Shown one piece after another: positions 8,927 to 17,293 of a stretch of 64,000 nucleotides of DNA. The DNA lies in NCBI RefSeq assembly GCF_026967985.1, contig NZ_JAPVBJ010000009.1, positions 62,001 through 126,000 of the forward strand. The letters run 5' to 3'. The notes beneath the pieces were generated by a model, which searched no databases, was not told the DNA's origin, and saw nothing but the letters and a program-made list of their open reading frames with translations. Within the stretch, counting starts at the first letter, position 1. Each line of letters opens with the position of its first letter. Both the position numbers and the translations under genes were made by a program. Source of the DNA: Modestobacter sp. VKM Ac-2984 (lineage in GTDB: Bacteria > Actinomycetota > Actinomycetes > Mycobacteriales > Geodermatophilaceae).

Positions 8927-9670
8927 TCAGGTCAGCAGGTCAACGAGCTGGTCCGCGCGGCTTCGGGCGACGTCCCGCGCTTCGACGGGCGGGAAGCCAC
9001 GGCCCGAGCTGATCGTGACCCCGGCGACGAGCTCACCGACGCGTGACCGCACCGGCGCCACGAGACAACCGGAGCCCTCGTGGAGCTCGCCTGACTGGGC
9101 AGCCCAGTCCTGAGCTCGAATCTCCGTGAAGCAGGCGTCGAGCTGGTCAGACTTGGTGATCGTCTTGTTGGTGAACCGAGCCAATCGCGAGGGCGGCAGC
9201 AGGTCGCGCCACTCGGGTTGCTCCGCCAGCAGCAGCTTGCCGGCCCCGGTCGCGTGCAGGTGGCGCTCCACCAGCGCCGGGTCCTGCAGAGGCAGGTCGG
9301 GATCCATGTCGGCCACCCGAAGCGTCGTCGCCGTGTACAGGATCAGGTTCATCCCGGCCCGCACCTCGCGGCGCAGCTCGGCCAGCACCTCCCGGGCCGC
9401 CGTCGACACCCGCACCGGCGCGATCGCCCCGGCGAGGCCGGCCACCTTCCGGCCCAACGCGAACCCGCTCAGGTCCGGCAGCCGGACCAGGTACTCCTCT
9501 CCCACCAGCAGGTTCAGCAGTCGATACACCGTCGCCGGCGGCATGCCCAGCGACTCGGCCACCTCCTTCGCCGCCACCCCCGCCCCCAGCCGCGCCACGC
9601 ACTCCAGCACCGCCAGCGCGCTCTGCACCGCCTTCGGCTGCCGCCCGGACAGCCCGCCGTCCGCCGCCAT
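8927..9670 (-). CDS. IclR-family transcriptional regulator
   Basis: This 247-residue protein has an N-terminal winged helix (AVQSALAVLECVARLG, then KEVAESLGMPPATVYRLLN) and a C-terminal IclR effector domain from about residue 80, with LRREVRAGMNLILYTATTL, HLHATGAGKLLLA and VAPVRSRVGELVAGVTIS. I chose the ATG at 9670 because it overlaps the TGA of the upstream permease remnant (ATGA), giving coupling in the original operon. Longer in-frame extensions run into the permease. Family members control catabolic operons in response to small aromatic or organic acids. The nearby amine oxidase and permease genes make amine or aromatic catabolism a reasonable guess for its targets, but its own partner gene is now truncated. 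Confidence 0.88.
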   Translation of the reverse strand: MAADGGLSGRQPKAVQSALAVLECVARLGAGVAAKEVAESLGMPPATVYRLLNLLVGEEYLVRLPDLSGFALGRKVAGLAGAIAPVRVSTAAREVLAELRREVRAGMNLILYTATTLRVADMDPDLPLQDPALVERHLHATGAGKLLLAEQPEWRDLLPPSRLARFTNKTITKSDQLDACFTEIRAQDWAAQSGELHEGSGCLVAPVRSRVGELVAGVTISSGRGFPPVEARDVARSRADQLVDLLT

Positions 9671-10413
9671 CAGGCCGCCATCGACCCGGGCAGCACGCTC
9701 GCCACCGCCGGCTCGTCGTAGACCCCCACCCGCGCCAGCCGCGACGGCCGGCGCAGCGCCAGCCACACAGCCCACGCCGCGCCGGGCAGCAGCACCGCCA
9801 GGTACACCCAGGACATCGCCCGGCCGCCCTGCCAGGACTCCCCGCCCAGCGCCACCAGCAGCACGAGCAACCACAGCCCCGACGCCACCAGCCCGCCGAC
9901 CACCGGCCAGACGGTCAGCTCACCGATCCGGCGCAGGAACAGCGGCACCGCCGCACACACCAGCACGTACCCGAACGCCGACACCGTGATCGTCCCGGTC
10001 AGCACCGAACGCCCCGGGGAGCCAGCCAGCAGCGCCACGAACGGCACCCCGACGACCAGCGGCAGGCACAGCGACAACGCCTGCACGGGGGTGCCGCGTC
10101 GGGCGTGCACCCGCCCGAGCGCCGCGGGCAGCACGCCCTCCCGGCCCATGGAGAACAGCACCCGGGCCAGCGCGTTCACCGAACCCGTCACGCAGGCGAA
10201 GAAGGACGCCGCGATCCGGACGTCCAGCAGGCCCACCAGCCAGCCGATGTCCCCGGCCAGCGCCGACACCGGCACCGGGCTCATCAGCACCTCCAGCGGT
10301 GCCCGGCGCAGCAGCACCACCTGCGCCACCGCGCCGACCAGGAACAGCACCCCGGCCACGCCGGCGTCCACAGCCAAGCACGCGCCGGCAACAAGTCGAT
10401 CGCCGCGGACCAT
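9670..10413 (-). pseudogene. APC-superfamily amino acid/amine permease, C-terminal half only
   Basis: The frame shows about seven membrane helices and the family segment SFFACVTGSVNALARVLFSMGREGVLPAALG, after which HARRGTPVQAL follows. These belong to the second half of APC transporters, which are normally 450-520 residues. Only 247 residues remain, and the sequence upstream of 10413 is low-G+C DNA with no transporter homology. The gene has therefore lost its first five or so helices, probably when the insert at about 10414-11058 arrived. It overlaps iclR by 4 bases. A transporter of this length is unlikely to work. It is not the missing part of the permease at 11059, which runs in the opposite direction and has its own C terminus. 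Confidence 0.75.
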
Positions 10414-10417
10414 GGTC

Positions 10418-10447
10418 TTGACAAACTTTAGAGTTAGTCTTTAGAGT
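10418..10447 (+). promoter_or_regulatory. Candidate sigma-70 promoter with overlapping direct repeats
   Basis: A perfect TTGACA lies at 10418-10423. The best -10 is TAGAGT at 10442-10447, 18 bp away, with four of six consensus bases. The 8-bp word TTTAGAGT occurs twice, at 10427-10434 and 10440-10447, 13 bp apart, with the second copy covering the -10. Such repeats would suit autoregulation by the ribbon-helix-helix protein encoded 30 bp downstream. No experimental support is available. Confidence 0.5.
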
Positions 10448-10476
10448 CACGCCCAGACTTCGACGGAGGGGGCTTC

Positions 10477-10914
10477 ATGACAACGGTGACCATCGACGAC
10501 TGGTCGTTCGCCCGCATCGACTTCATTCGGCGCGCAACCGGGATGTCCCACGCATCAATTGTCCGCTCGGTTTTAGAGCGCTTGGACGCGGCTTCTGATC
10601 CCGGCATTCGATCCGCGCCCGTAGCCGCAAGCACGGCTGGGAAGGAGCCCAAGATGCCATCCGACCCAATCAAGGTGTTCGCCGAGTACAAGGGCCACCA
10701 TGTGGATGGCACATTCGATCTTGGGTCGTTGACCCTACGCGTTACAACGGGACCGCTGTCCGGCCGCACGTTTGAATCACCTACGGCGGCTGCAGTCGCT
10801 GTTGTCAAGAATTTTACTCCTGAACGAGTCAACCCCGAGACGAACGGTCGAAAGTTCTGGCGATTGTGCGATGGAACCGGGGACCTGCGCTCAATTTTGG
10901 GACAGCGCGTGTAG
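10477..10914 (+). CDS. Ribbon-helix-helix plus RAMA-like domain protein
   Basis: This 145-residue protein starts at an ATG behind GGAGGGGG. Residues 3-37 fit a ribbon-helix-helix unit: a short strand (TVTID), helix A (ARIDFIRRATGMS) and helix B (HASIVRSVLERLD). After a linker, residues about 65-140 resemble the RAMA (restriction enzyme adenine methylase associated) or DUF4357-like fold: VFAEYKGHHVDGTFD, GPLSGRTFESPTAAAVAVV, and a final NGRKFWRLCDG with the usual NG-x-x-FW pattern. RAMA domains are thought to read modified DNA or assist methylases. Its base composition is much lower in G+C than the flanking permease genes, and it has its own promoter. It sits alone in an insert between two broken transporter genes. 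Domain calls are by eye and moderate in confidence. Confidence 0.6.
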   Translation: MTTVTIDDWSFARIDFIRRATGMSHASIVRSVLERLDAASDPGIRSAPVAASTAGKEPKMPSDPIKVFAEYKGHHVDGTFDLGSLTLRVTTGPLSGRTFESPTAAAVAVVKNFTPERVNPETNGRKFWRLCDGTGDLRSILGQRV

Positions 10915-11058
10915 GCCAACTGCGGAAACCCGACACCCACAGCATCGAGAGACAGCGACCATCGGTTGGTAGCGGTCATGTAGCCGCGAGCAAGTACTCT
11001 GAGGGTCCACATGAGGTTCGCGTCGGGGTAAGCCACCATAGCGCCGAACAAGTATCCG
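10915..11058 (+). other. Right-hand part of low-G+C insert, no gene seen
   Basis: This 144-bp stretch after the RHH/RAMA-like gene shows no supported coding frame, hairpin or clear insertion-sequence end. Its composition stays lower in G+C than the permease sequence that begins at about 11059. The insert boundary therefore probably lies near its right edge. Confidence 0.4.
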
Positions 11059-12515
11059 GTGGCTCACCCCGACCGGGCCGCCAGCACAGCGCAGTCATCG
11101 AAAGGCCCGCAGGCTCTCTGGCTCGCTCGGCGTTGATGCAACCATCTTCATGGTGGTCGCCGCCCCGCCGCGCCGCTCACCGTCATCGCCGGGGCGGTGC
11201 CGATCGGCGTCCTCGTCGGCAACGGCGCCGGCTACCCGGCGAGCTTCGTTGTCAGCGCGGTCATCCTGCTGTTCTTCGCCGTCGGCTTCGTCGCGATGAC
11301 CCCGCACGTGCCGCAGGCCGGCGCCTTCTACAGCTACGTCTCCCGCGGACTGAACCGCGAGCTCGGCCTGGGCGCGGCCATGCTCGCGCTGCTCACCTAC
11401 GTCACCATCCAGGGCGCGGTGCTCGGCTACATCGGTCAGGCCATGGTCGACTTGCTCGCCGCTACGGCGTCGCCTCCCCGCCCTGGTGGGTGTGGACGCT
11501 CGTGGTCATCGGCGGCATCGGCGGCATCGGCGTGCTCGGCTTCCGGCACATCGACCTGTCCAGCAAGGTGCTCGGGCTGCTGCTGATCGCCGAGGTCGCG
11601 ATCGTCGTCGTCCTCGACATCGCGGTGGTCGGGCAGGGCGGGCCGGAGGGCTACTCGACCGGCGTCTTCAGCCTGTCGACGATCACCAGCGGCTCCCCCG
11701 CGCTCGGCCTGATGTTCGCCATCGCCGGGTTCATCGGCTTCGAGGCGACCGCCGTCTTCCGCGACGAGGCCCGCGATCCCGAGCGCACCATCCCCCGTGC
11801 CACCTACCTGGCACTGGCGATCATCGGCGTCTTCTACGCGATCTCCAGCTGGGCGATCGTCACCGCTTGGGGCGACGGCGGGGTCGTCGAGCGGGCCGCC
11901 GCCGACCCGGGCTCGATGGTCGTGGAGACGACGGACATCTACCTCGGCACCCTGGCCGCCGACGTCCTCAACGTCCTGCTCGTCACCAGCCTGTTCGCCT
12001 GCGCGCTGAGCTTCCACAACGTGCTGAGCCGCTACTACTTCAACCTCGGCAACACCGGGGTGCTGCACAGCAAGCTCGGCAACGCGCACGTCCGGCACGC
12101 CTCCCCTGCCTCCGCCTCGCTGACGCAGACGGTGATCAGCGCGGCGCTCATGGTGGTGTGCGCGCTGGCCGGGCTCGACCCCGTCCTCGAGGTCTTCACC
12201 TGGCTGTCCGGGATCGCCACCGTGGGGATCGTGGCCCTGATGCTGCTGACCTGCGCGGCGGTGCTGGTCTTCTTCCGCCGCACCCAGGTCGACACCCGCC
12301 CCTGGCAGACGCTGATCGCGCCGGGCCTCGGGTTCCTCGGGCTGGCCGCGATCCTCGTCGTCCTGGTGCAGAACCTGCCGCTGCTGATGGGCGAGTCGAC
12401 CACCCTGGGTGTGGCCGCCGGCGTCCTGCTGCTGGCCACCCTCGTCGCCGGCCCCGTCCTCGCCCGGTCCCGCCCCGCCACCGTTGCCCTGACCGACTCG
12501 AACCTGGAGGCCTGA
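11059..12515 (+). pseudogene. APC-superfamily permease with at least two frameshifts
   Basis: The pieces together make a nearly full amino acid/polyamine-type permease. GSLGVDATIFMVVAA (to about 11164) is in one frame, APLTVIAGAVPIGVLVGNG onward (about 11170-11460) is in a second, and YGVASPPWWVWTLVVIG to the C terminus SNLEA (11463-12515) is in a third. Restoring one or two bases near 11160-11170 and one C near 11459 would join them. The final frame holds the FIGFEATAVFRDEARDPERTIPRATY block typical of APC helix 6, and six further helices. The amine oxidase gene starts 3 bp after the stop, with its ribosome binding site inside the permease end. The transporter probably imported the amine substrate of that oxidase. 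Its decay is notable because the oxidase gene is intact. Confidence 0.8.
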
Positions 12516-12518
12516 ACC

Positions 12519-14432
12519 ATGACCCTCACCGCACCCGTCACCACCGCCACCCACCCGCTGTCCCGGCTGAGCGCCGAGGAGTTCACCGCGATCCGGTCGA
12601 TCGTCACCGAAGCCGGCCTGGTCGGTGAGCAGACGAAGTTCGTCTATGTCGGCCTGGACGAGCCGCACAAGTCCGTCGTCCTGGCCTGGTCCCCCGGTGA
12701 CCCGATCGAGCGCAAGGCGCGCGTACTGCTGCTCGACCGCGCCACCGGCAACGGCGCCGACCTCACCGTGTCGATCACCGCAGGCACCGTCGAGAGCAAC
12801 ACCCCGATCGACGCGTTGGTCGACGGGCAGGTGCCGATCCTGGACGGCGAGTTCGAGGCGATCGAGCCGATCCTCGCCGCCGACGAGCGCTGGGTCGCCG
12901 CGATGGCCAAGCGCGGCCTGGACGTGGCGAACGTGCGCAGCGTGCCGCTGTCGGCCGGGTCCTACTTTCCCGACGAGTTCGGTTCCCGCGTCGTCCGGGT
13001 GCTCGGCTTCCACCAGGCCGACCCCGAGGACCTGCCCTGGGCGCACCCGGTGGACGGCGTCGTCGCGTTCGTCGACGTCACCCGGGGCGTGGCCCTCGAC
13101 GTCCAGGACCACTTCGACCTGCCGGTCCCGGCCGAGCGCGCCGACCTCACCCCGGACGTCGTCCGCGACCTCAAGCCGATCCAGATCACCCAGCCCGAGG
13201 GCCGCAGCTTCACCGTCGAGGACGACGTCATCCGCTGGGCCGGCTGGGAGGTGCGGGTCGGCTTCGACGCCCGCGAGGGGCTCACTCTCAACCAGGTCTC
13301 TATCGACGGCCGCTCGGTCGTCCACCGCGCCTCGATCGCCGAGATGGTGGTGCCCTACGCCGACCCCTCCCCGGTGCGGTTCTGGCAGAACTACTTCGAC
13401 ACCGGCGAGTACCTCTTCGCCCGCTACACCAACTCACTCGAGCTCGGCTGCGACTGCCTCGGCGAGATCCACTACTTCGACGGCGTGCTGTCCGACGAGG
13501 GCGGCAACCCGCGCACCATCAAGAACGCCATCTGCCTGCACGAGGAGGACTACGGCGTCGCCTGGAAGCACACCGACATGTTCAACGGGATGCTGGAGAC
13601 GCGGCGGTCGCGGCGGCTGGTGATCAGCTTCTTCACCACGATCGGCAACTACGACTACGGCTTCTACTGGTACCTCTACACCGACGGCACGATCCAGCTG
13701 GAGTCCAAGGCCACCGGAATTGTCTTCACCTCCGCCTACCGCGGCGAGGAGCACCCGTACGCCACCGAGATCGCCCCGGGCCTGGGTGCGCCGTTCCACC
13801 AGCACCTGTTCTCCGCCCGGTTGGACATGGCCGTGGACGGCGTGGCCAACACGGTGCACGAGGTGGACGCCGTCCGGGTGCCGATCAGCGAGACCAACCC
13901 CTACGGCAACGCCTTCACCCGCAAGCTGACCCCGCTGACGACCGAGAAGGACGCCGCCCGGCTGACCGACGCGACCGTCGGGCGGACCTGGCACATCGTC
14001 AACCCGGGCAAGACCAACCGGCTCGGCCAGCCGGTCGGGTACGCGCTGCACCCGGAGGCCTCGCCGGTGCTGCTCGCCGACGAGTCGTCGTCGGTGGCCG
14101 CCCGCGCCACCTTCTCGACCAAGAGCCTGTGGGTGACCGCCTACGACCCGGCCGAGCGGTATCCGGCCGGCGACTTCGTCAACCAGCACCCCGGGGACGG
14201 CGGCCTGCCGGCGTTCATCGCCGACGACGCCCCGGTGGAGAACACCGACGTCGTGCTGTGGCACACCTTCGGGCTGACCCACTTCCCGCGCCCGGAGGAC
14301 TGGCCGGTCATGCCCACCGACTACTCCGGCTTCACGCTCAAGCCGGTCGGCTTCTTCGACAAGAACCCGGCGCTCGGCGTTCCGAAGTCCACCTCCTCGC
14401 ACTGCGCGGCGGCTGAGGGCCACTGCTCGTGA
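12519..14432 (+). CDS. Primary-amine oxidase (copper/topaquinone amine oxidase)
   Basis: The enzyme oxidises primary amines such as phenylethylamine or tyramine to aldehydes, releasing ammonia and hydrogen peroxide (EC 1.4.3.21). At 637 residues it matches bacterial phenylethylamine oxidases. The catalytic base is D294 in YFDTGEY. The topaquinone precursor is Y378 in NYDYG, and the copper ligands are H427 and H429 (HQH) and H588 (THFPRPEDW). The spacing from base to topaquinone is 84 residues, as in the Arthrobacter enzyme. No break or missing residue is seen. The start at 12519 has GGAGG just upstream, within the end of the permease gene, and its stop overlaps the next gene as GTGA. No signal peptide is visible, so it is cytoplasmic. 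A neighbouring IclR gene could regulate it. Confidence 0.95.
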   Translation: MTLTAPVTTATHPLSRLSAEEFTAIRSIVTEAGLVGEQTKFVYVGLDEPHKSVVLAWSPGDPIERKARVLLLDRATGNGADLTVSITAGTVESNTPIDALVDGQVPILDGEFEAIEPILAADERWVAAMAKRGLDVANVRSVPLSAGSYFPDEFGSRVVRVLGFHQADPEDLPWAHPVDGVVAFVDVTRGVALDVQDHFDLPVPAERADLTPDVVRDLKPIQITQPEGRSFTVEDDVIRWAGWEVRVGFDAREGLTLNQVSIDGRSVVHRASIAEMVVPYADPSPVRFWQNYFDTGEYLFARYTNSLELGCDCLGEIHYFDGVLSDEGGNPRTIKNAICLHEEDYGVAWKHTDMFNGMLETRRSRRLVISFFTTIGNYDYGFYWYLYTDGTIQLESKATGIVFTSAYRGEEHPYATEIAPGLGAPFHQHLFSARLDMAVDGVANTVHEVDAVRVPISETNPYGNAFTRKLTPLTTEKDAARLTDATVGRTWHIVNPGKTNRLGQPVGYALHPEASPVLLADESSSVAARATFSTKSLWVTAYDPAERYPAGDFVNQHPGDGGLPAFIADDAPVENTDVVLWHTFGLTHFPRPEDWPVMPTDYSGFTLKPVGFFDKNPALGVPKSTSSHCAAAEGHCS

Positions 14433-14800
14433 CGGCGGCGGTCCTGACCACCCGGCCGAGGGCGCTCGCCCTCGGCCGGGTGGCCGCCGGCCTGGCGCTG
14501 GCGTCGGCGCTGGTCCACCTGCTGCTGCTGGATTCCTCGCTCGGGTCGGTGGCGATGCTCGGCATGGCGGCGGCCTGCCTGCCCTGCGCGTGGCACCTGT
14601 GGCGCAACCCGACCGGGCCGGTGTGGCGGTTCACCGCCCTGGTGGACGCCGCGATGCTGGTCCTGCACGCACAGATGCTGGGCGAGTCATCGGGCCACGC
14701 GCACCACGGCGGGGCGTCGCCGTCGCTGATGTGGCTGGGCCTCGCCCTGGTCGGCGGGCAGCTCGCCCTCGCCGGCGCCGCCGCCGTTCGCCGTCCCTGA
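14429..14800 (+). CDS. Small hydrophobic membrane protein
   Basis: I do not recognise the family. The 123 residues contain about four hydrophobic segments: around residues 15-35, 38-55, 66-83 and 98-118. A histidine-rich loop, GHAHHGG, lies between the third and fourth. The GTG start at 14429 overlaps the TGA of the amine oxidase gene, so it is translated from the same message. A role in metal supply or membrane association for the copper oxidase can be imagined from the histidines and the coupling, but that is speculation. It ends just before a long hairpin that separates it from the convergent GIY-YIG-like gene. Confidence 0.7.
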   Translation: MTAAVLTTRPRALALGRVAAGLALASALVHLLLLDSSLGSVAMLGMAAACLPCAWHLWRNPTGPVWRFTALVDAAMLVLHAQMLGESSGHAHHGGASPSLMWLGLALVGGQLALAGAAAVRRP

Positions 14801-14806
14801 ACCGTG

Positions 14807-14867
14807 CGCCGTTGTGTGCTCGATGGGGTCCGACCCCGGTCGGAGCCCCGTCGAGCGCACAACGGCG
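14807..14867. terminator. Long imperfect inverted repeat between convergent genes
   Basis: The left arm CGCCGTTGTGTGCTCGATGG continues through GGTCCGAC. It pairs with a right arm ending GAGCGCACAACGGCG, giving about 25 paired positions with few mismatches. It lies in the 73-bp gap between two convergent genes and would act in both directions. There is no U-tract. Confidence 0.65.
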
Positions 14868-14873
14868 TCGGGA

Positions 14874-15420
14874 TCACCGGCCGGATCGCGCCGCCTCACG
14901 CCAACGCGTCCGCGCATCGCGCACGAACCCGTGCAGCGGGTGGGCAGCGTTGTCGGCCTGGTTGAGGGGTGGTTCCAGCTCGGCGATCAGCTGGGCCTCG
15001 ACCGTCCACGGCTCCGGGTGCTCCGCCCAGGTCAGCCGGAGATTCTCCCCCATCCACTCCGACAGCCGCAGCTCGTCGGCGTTGACCAGCACCGGCCGCG
15101 TCGTCCACCGGCTCTGCCAGCCCTGCTGCTCGCTCAGCAGTGCAGCCAGCGACCGGCGCAGCGTCGACGAGCCGGTCGTCCCGCGGATGTGGTCACCCAC
15201 CACCCGGCTGCGCAGCGTCGCCTTCGACTCCGCTCCGTTAGGCGCGATGCCCACGTACAGCAGCTGGAGATCAGCGGCATCGTGCCGCGGTCCGGAGATG
15301 CCGGGCAGCGCACCGAACCGCCCCCACCACGCGTAGACCCCCGGTGCGGAAGGCACACCGGTTCGGGCCTCGTCCAGCGACACGGGGAGCGAGCGCAGCG
15401 CGGCGACCACGGAGTCCATG
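14874..15420 (-). CDS. GIY-YIG-like nuclease domain protein
   Basis: This 182-residue protein begins at the ATG at 15420. The GIY-YIG signature is recognisable as GVYAWWGRFG (residues about 26-35) followed by LQLLYVGIAP. A later R (in LRSRVVGDHI) and a glutamate in WTVEAQLIAELEPPLNQ fit the remaining catalytic positions. The EAQLIAELEPPLN ending is typical of small standalone GIY-YIG proteins, where the final PPLN motif is conserved. These enzymes hydrolyse DNA phosphodiester bonds through one metal ion. The role here is unknown. It could belong with the defence-type genes at the left of the window, but composition is normal for the chromosome and no partner gene is adjacent. Confidence 0.7.
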
Positions 15421-15572
15421 CCGACAGTCAAACGCCCGGAACATGCCGGACCCAATCCGCACGGCCGCCGCAGAGCACCGTGCGGAGAAGTTGACCGACG
15501 TCCCCGACGTCCGTAACCGGGCCGGAGCGAGCGGGAGGTGTCGTGTGGGCACCGACGTCGAGAGGACCGCCC

Positions 15573-16793
15573 GTGCCCGACCTGTTCTCCCCCTTCACGC
15601 TCAAGGGCATGACGCTGCGCAACCGCATCGCCATGTCGCCGATGACCATGTACGGCTCGGTCGACGGCCAGATGGACGACTACCACGTCATGTACCTCGG
15701 GGCCCGCGCCGCCGGCGGCTTCGGGCTGGTCTTCCCCGAGCAGATCGCCATCACCCCCGACGGCCGCACCACCACCTCCTGCGCCGGAATCTGGGACGAC
15801 GACCAGATCGCCGGCCACGCCCGGGTCACCGCGATCATCAAGCGGTTCGGCGCCGTCCCGGGCATCCAGCTCGGCCACACGGGCCGCAAGGGCAGTGAGG
15901 TCCCGCCGCACAAGGAGACCAACGCCCAGGGCAGCTGGAAAGCCCTCCCGCCGGACCACCCGGACGGCTGGCAGACCGTCGGCCCCTCGGCCATCCCCGC
16001 CGGCGGCGACCACTCCTTCCCGGTGCACGAGCTGACGGTCGAGGAGATCAAGGGCCTGCACTGCAGCTACGCCGATGCCGCCCGCCGCGCCGCCGACGCC
16101 GGCTACGAGTGGCTGGAGATGCACTTCGCGCACGGCTACCTCGCCGCCAGCTTCTTCTCCCCGCTGGCCAACCAGCGCACGGATGAGTACGGCGGCAGCA
16201 ACCGCAACCGGGCCCGCTTCCTGCTGGAGGCCCTCGACGCCGTCCGGGAGGTGTGGCCCGAGCACCTGCCCCTGACCATGCGGCTGGGCTCGGACGACTT
16301 CCACCCCGGCGGCGTCCAGTTCGAGGACTCCATCGAGGCGATCGGTTGGATGAAGGAGCACGGCCTCGACCTCGCCGACCTGTCCATGGGCGGCAACACC
16401 GACGAGATGGTCGACCCGCACTTCTTCAACGAGCCCGCCGGCTTCGTCCCCCGCGCCACCCGGGTCCGCCGCGAGGTCGGCATCCCGGTCGCCACCAGCT
16501 GGAACCTCGGCGTGCCACAGACCGCCGACTCGGTCATCCGCTCCGAGCTCATCGACGTGGCGATGATCGGTCGGCCGGCGCTGTCCAACCCGCACTGGCC
16601 GGTCTGGGCCGCCCGCGAGCTCGGCGTCGAGGCCCCCTTCGACCTGCTGCCGGCGGACTGGCGGTGGTGGCTGTCGAACTTCCGCGGCCACGCCCCGAGC
16701 ATCGGGCTGCCGCCCACCCCGGCCGAGGTGCGCGCGGCCGCCACGGCCGACGTCCCGATCGCCGAGTTCGGCGAGGTGCCGGTCAGCGTCTGA
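15573..16793 (+). CDS. NADH:flavin oxidoreductase, old yellow enzyme family
   Basis: An FMN TIM barrel of 406 residues from the GTG at 15573 (AGAGG 8 bp upstream). Characteristic parts are FTLKGMTLRNRIAMSPMTMY at the N terminus, GIQLGHTGRKGS, and EMHFAHGYLAASFFSPLANQ with the conserved HGYL. RTDEYGGSNRNRARFLLEA and a late VAMIGRPALSNPHWP phosphate-binding loop follow. The last two make it a class of the 2,4-dienoyl-CoA reductase/trimethylamine dehydrogenase type, without the extra C-terminal domains. The family reduces activated alkenes or oxidises N-methyl groups. The native substrate cannot be told. It stands alone and ends in a strong hairpin. Confidence 0.9.
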   Translation: MPDLFSPFTLKGMTLRNRIAMSPMTMYGSVDGQMDDYHVMYLGARAAGGFGLVFPEQIAITPDGRTTTSCAGIWDDDQIAGHARVTAIIKRFGAVPGIQLGHTGRKGSEVPPHKETNAQGSWKALPPDHPDGWQTVGPSAIPAGGDHSFPVHELTVEEIKGLHCSYADAARRAADAGYEWLEMHFAHGYLAASFFSPLANQRTDEYGGSNRNRARFLLEALDAVREVWPEHLPLTMRLGSDDFHPGGVQFEDSIEAIGWMKEHGLDLADLSMGGNTDEMVDPHFFNEPAGFVPRATRVRREVGIPVATSWNLGVPQTADSVIRSELIDVAMIGRPALSNPHWPVWAARELGVEAPFDLLPADWRWWLSNFRGHAPSIGLPPTPAEVRAAATADVPIAEFGEVPVSV

Positions 16794-16798
16794 TCCCG

Positions 16799-16834
16799 GC
16801 GGGCCGGCCGACGTCGTCACCTCGGCCGGCCCGC
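16799..16834. terminator. Perfect 13-bp hairpin after the old yellow enzyme gene
   Basis: GCGGGCCGGCCGA at 16799-16811 pairs perfectly with TCGGCCGGCCCGC at 16822-16834 across a 10-base loop, 5 bp after the stop codon. No U-tract follows. Confidence 0.75.
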
Positions 16835-17293
16835 ACCGGCATCCGGACGGACACCGCACCACTCGGCTCAGGTCAGCCGCAGTTCGCTAGCGTTCCTCAG
16901 CCATCAGTTCGTGCCGGGCAATCTGTGCTTCAGCCGAACTGGTGTTCGAAGCATGACGACCGCGGCCCGCCCCACCACTGCCCCGAGCGCCGACCAGCTC
17001 CGCTCCGAGTCCTGGGAGAGCCTGAGGCGCCAGGAGCCGCCTGCCCGGTCACCGTCGTGTCAGCTGATGAGCGACCGCTGTGACGGGACAGAACGCGACC
17101 GGTGCGTGCGCTGAGCCACCTCCGCCGCCCCTGAGCCGTTGTCGGCTCGGTGCCGGTTCCCCGAGCCGAACCGACATGGAACGCACAGTCCCGACCGGAC
17201 ATGGGTGCTCGGCTCAACTACCGGCGGCCGTGGCCGTAGTTGCTGGTGCGTCACCTGTGCCGATCACCGCGTACGAGCGTCGAGGAAGGGCCC
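16835..17293 (+). other. Long leader region upstream of flagellin, no supported gene
   Basis: These 459 bp hold no gene I can support. A short frame from an ATG at 16953 to 17114 has no ribosome binding site and no recognisable content. A perfect 9-bp hairpin, TCGGCTCGG (17142-17150) with CCGAGCCGA (17161-17169), may lie in the flagellin untranslated leader. GCCGATCA at 17258-17265 resembles a sigma-28 -10 element (GCCGATAA), but no convincing -35 was found at the right distance. The region probably carries the flagellin promoter. Confidence 0.5.

Noticed and set aside
10434-11051. A 205-codon minus-strand frame over the RHH/RAMA-like gene
   Set aside because: The plus-strand frame has a ribosome binding site, promoter and domain content; the minus frame has none.
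11436-13325. A 629-codon minus-strand frame opposite the permease and amine oxidase genes
   Set aside because: Composition is that of a shadow frame, and the plus-strand genes carry catalytic motifs.
16953-17114. A short plus-strand frame upstream of flagellin
   Set aside because: No ribosome binding site, unusual composition and no recognisable motif.
17258-17265. GCCGATCA as a sigma-28 -10 for flagellin
   Set aside because: No matching -35 (CTAAA-like) is found about 15 bp upstream, so it is only mentioned as weak.
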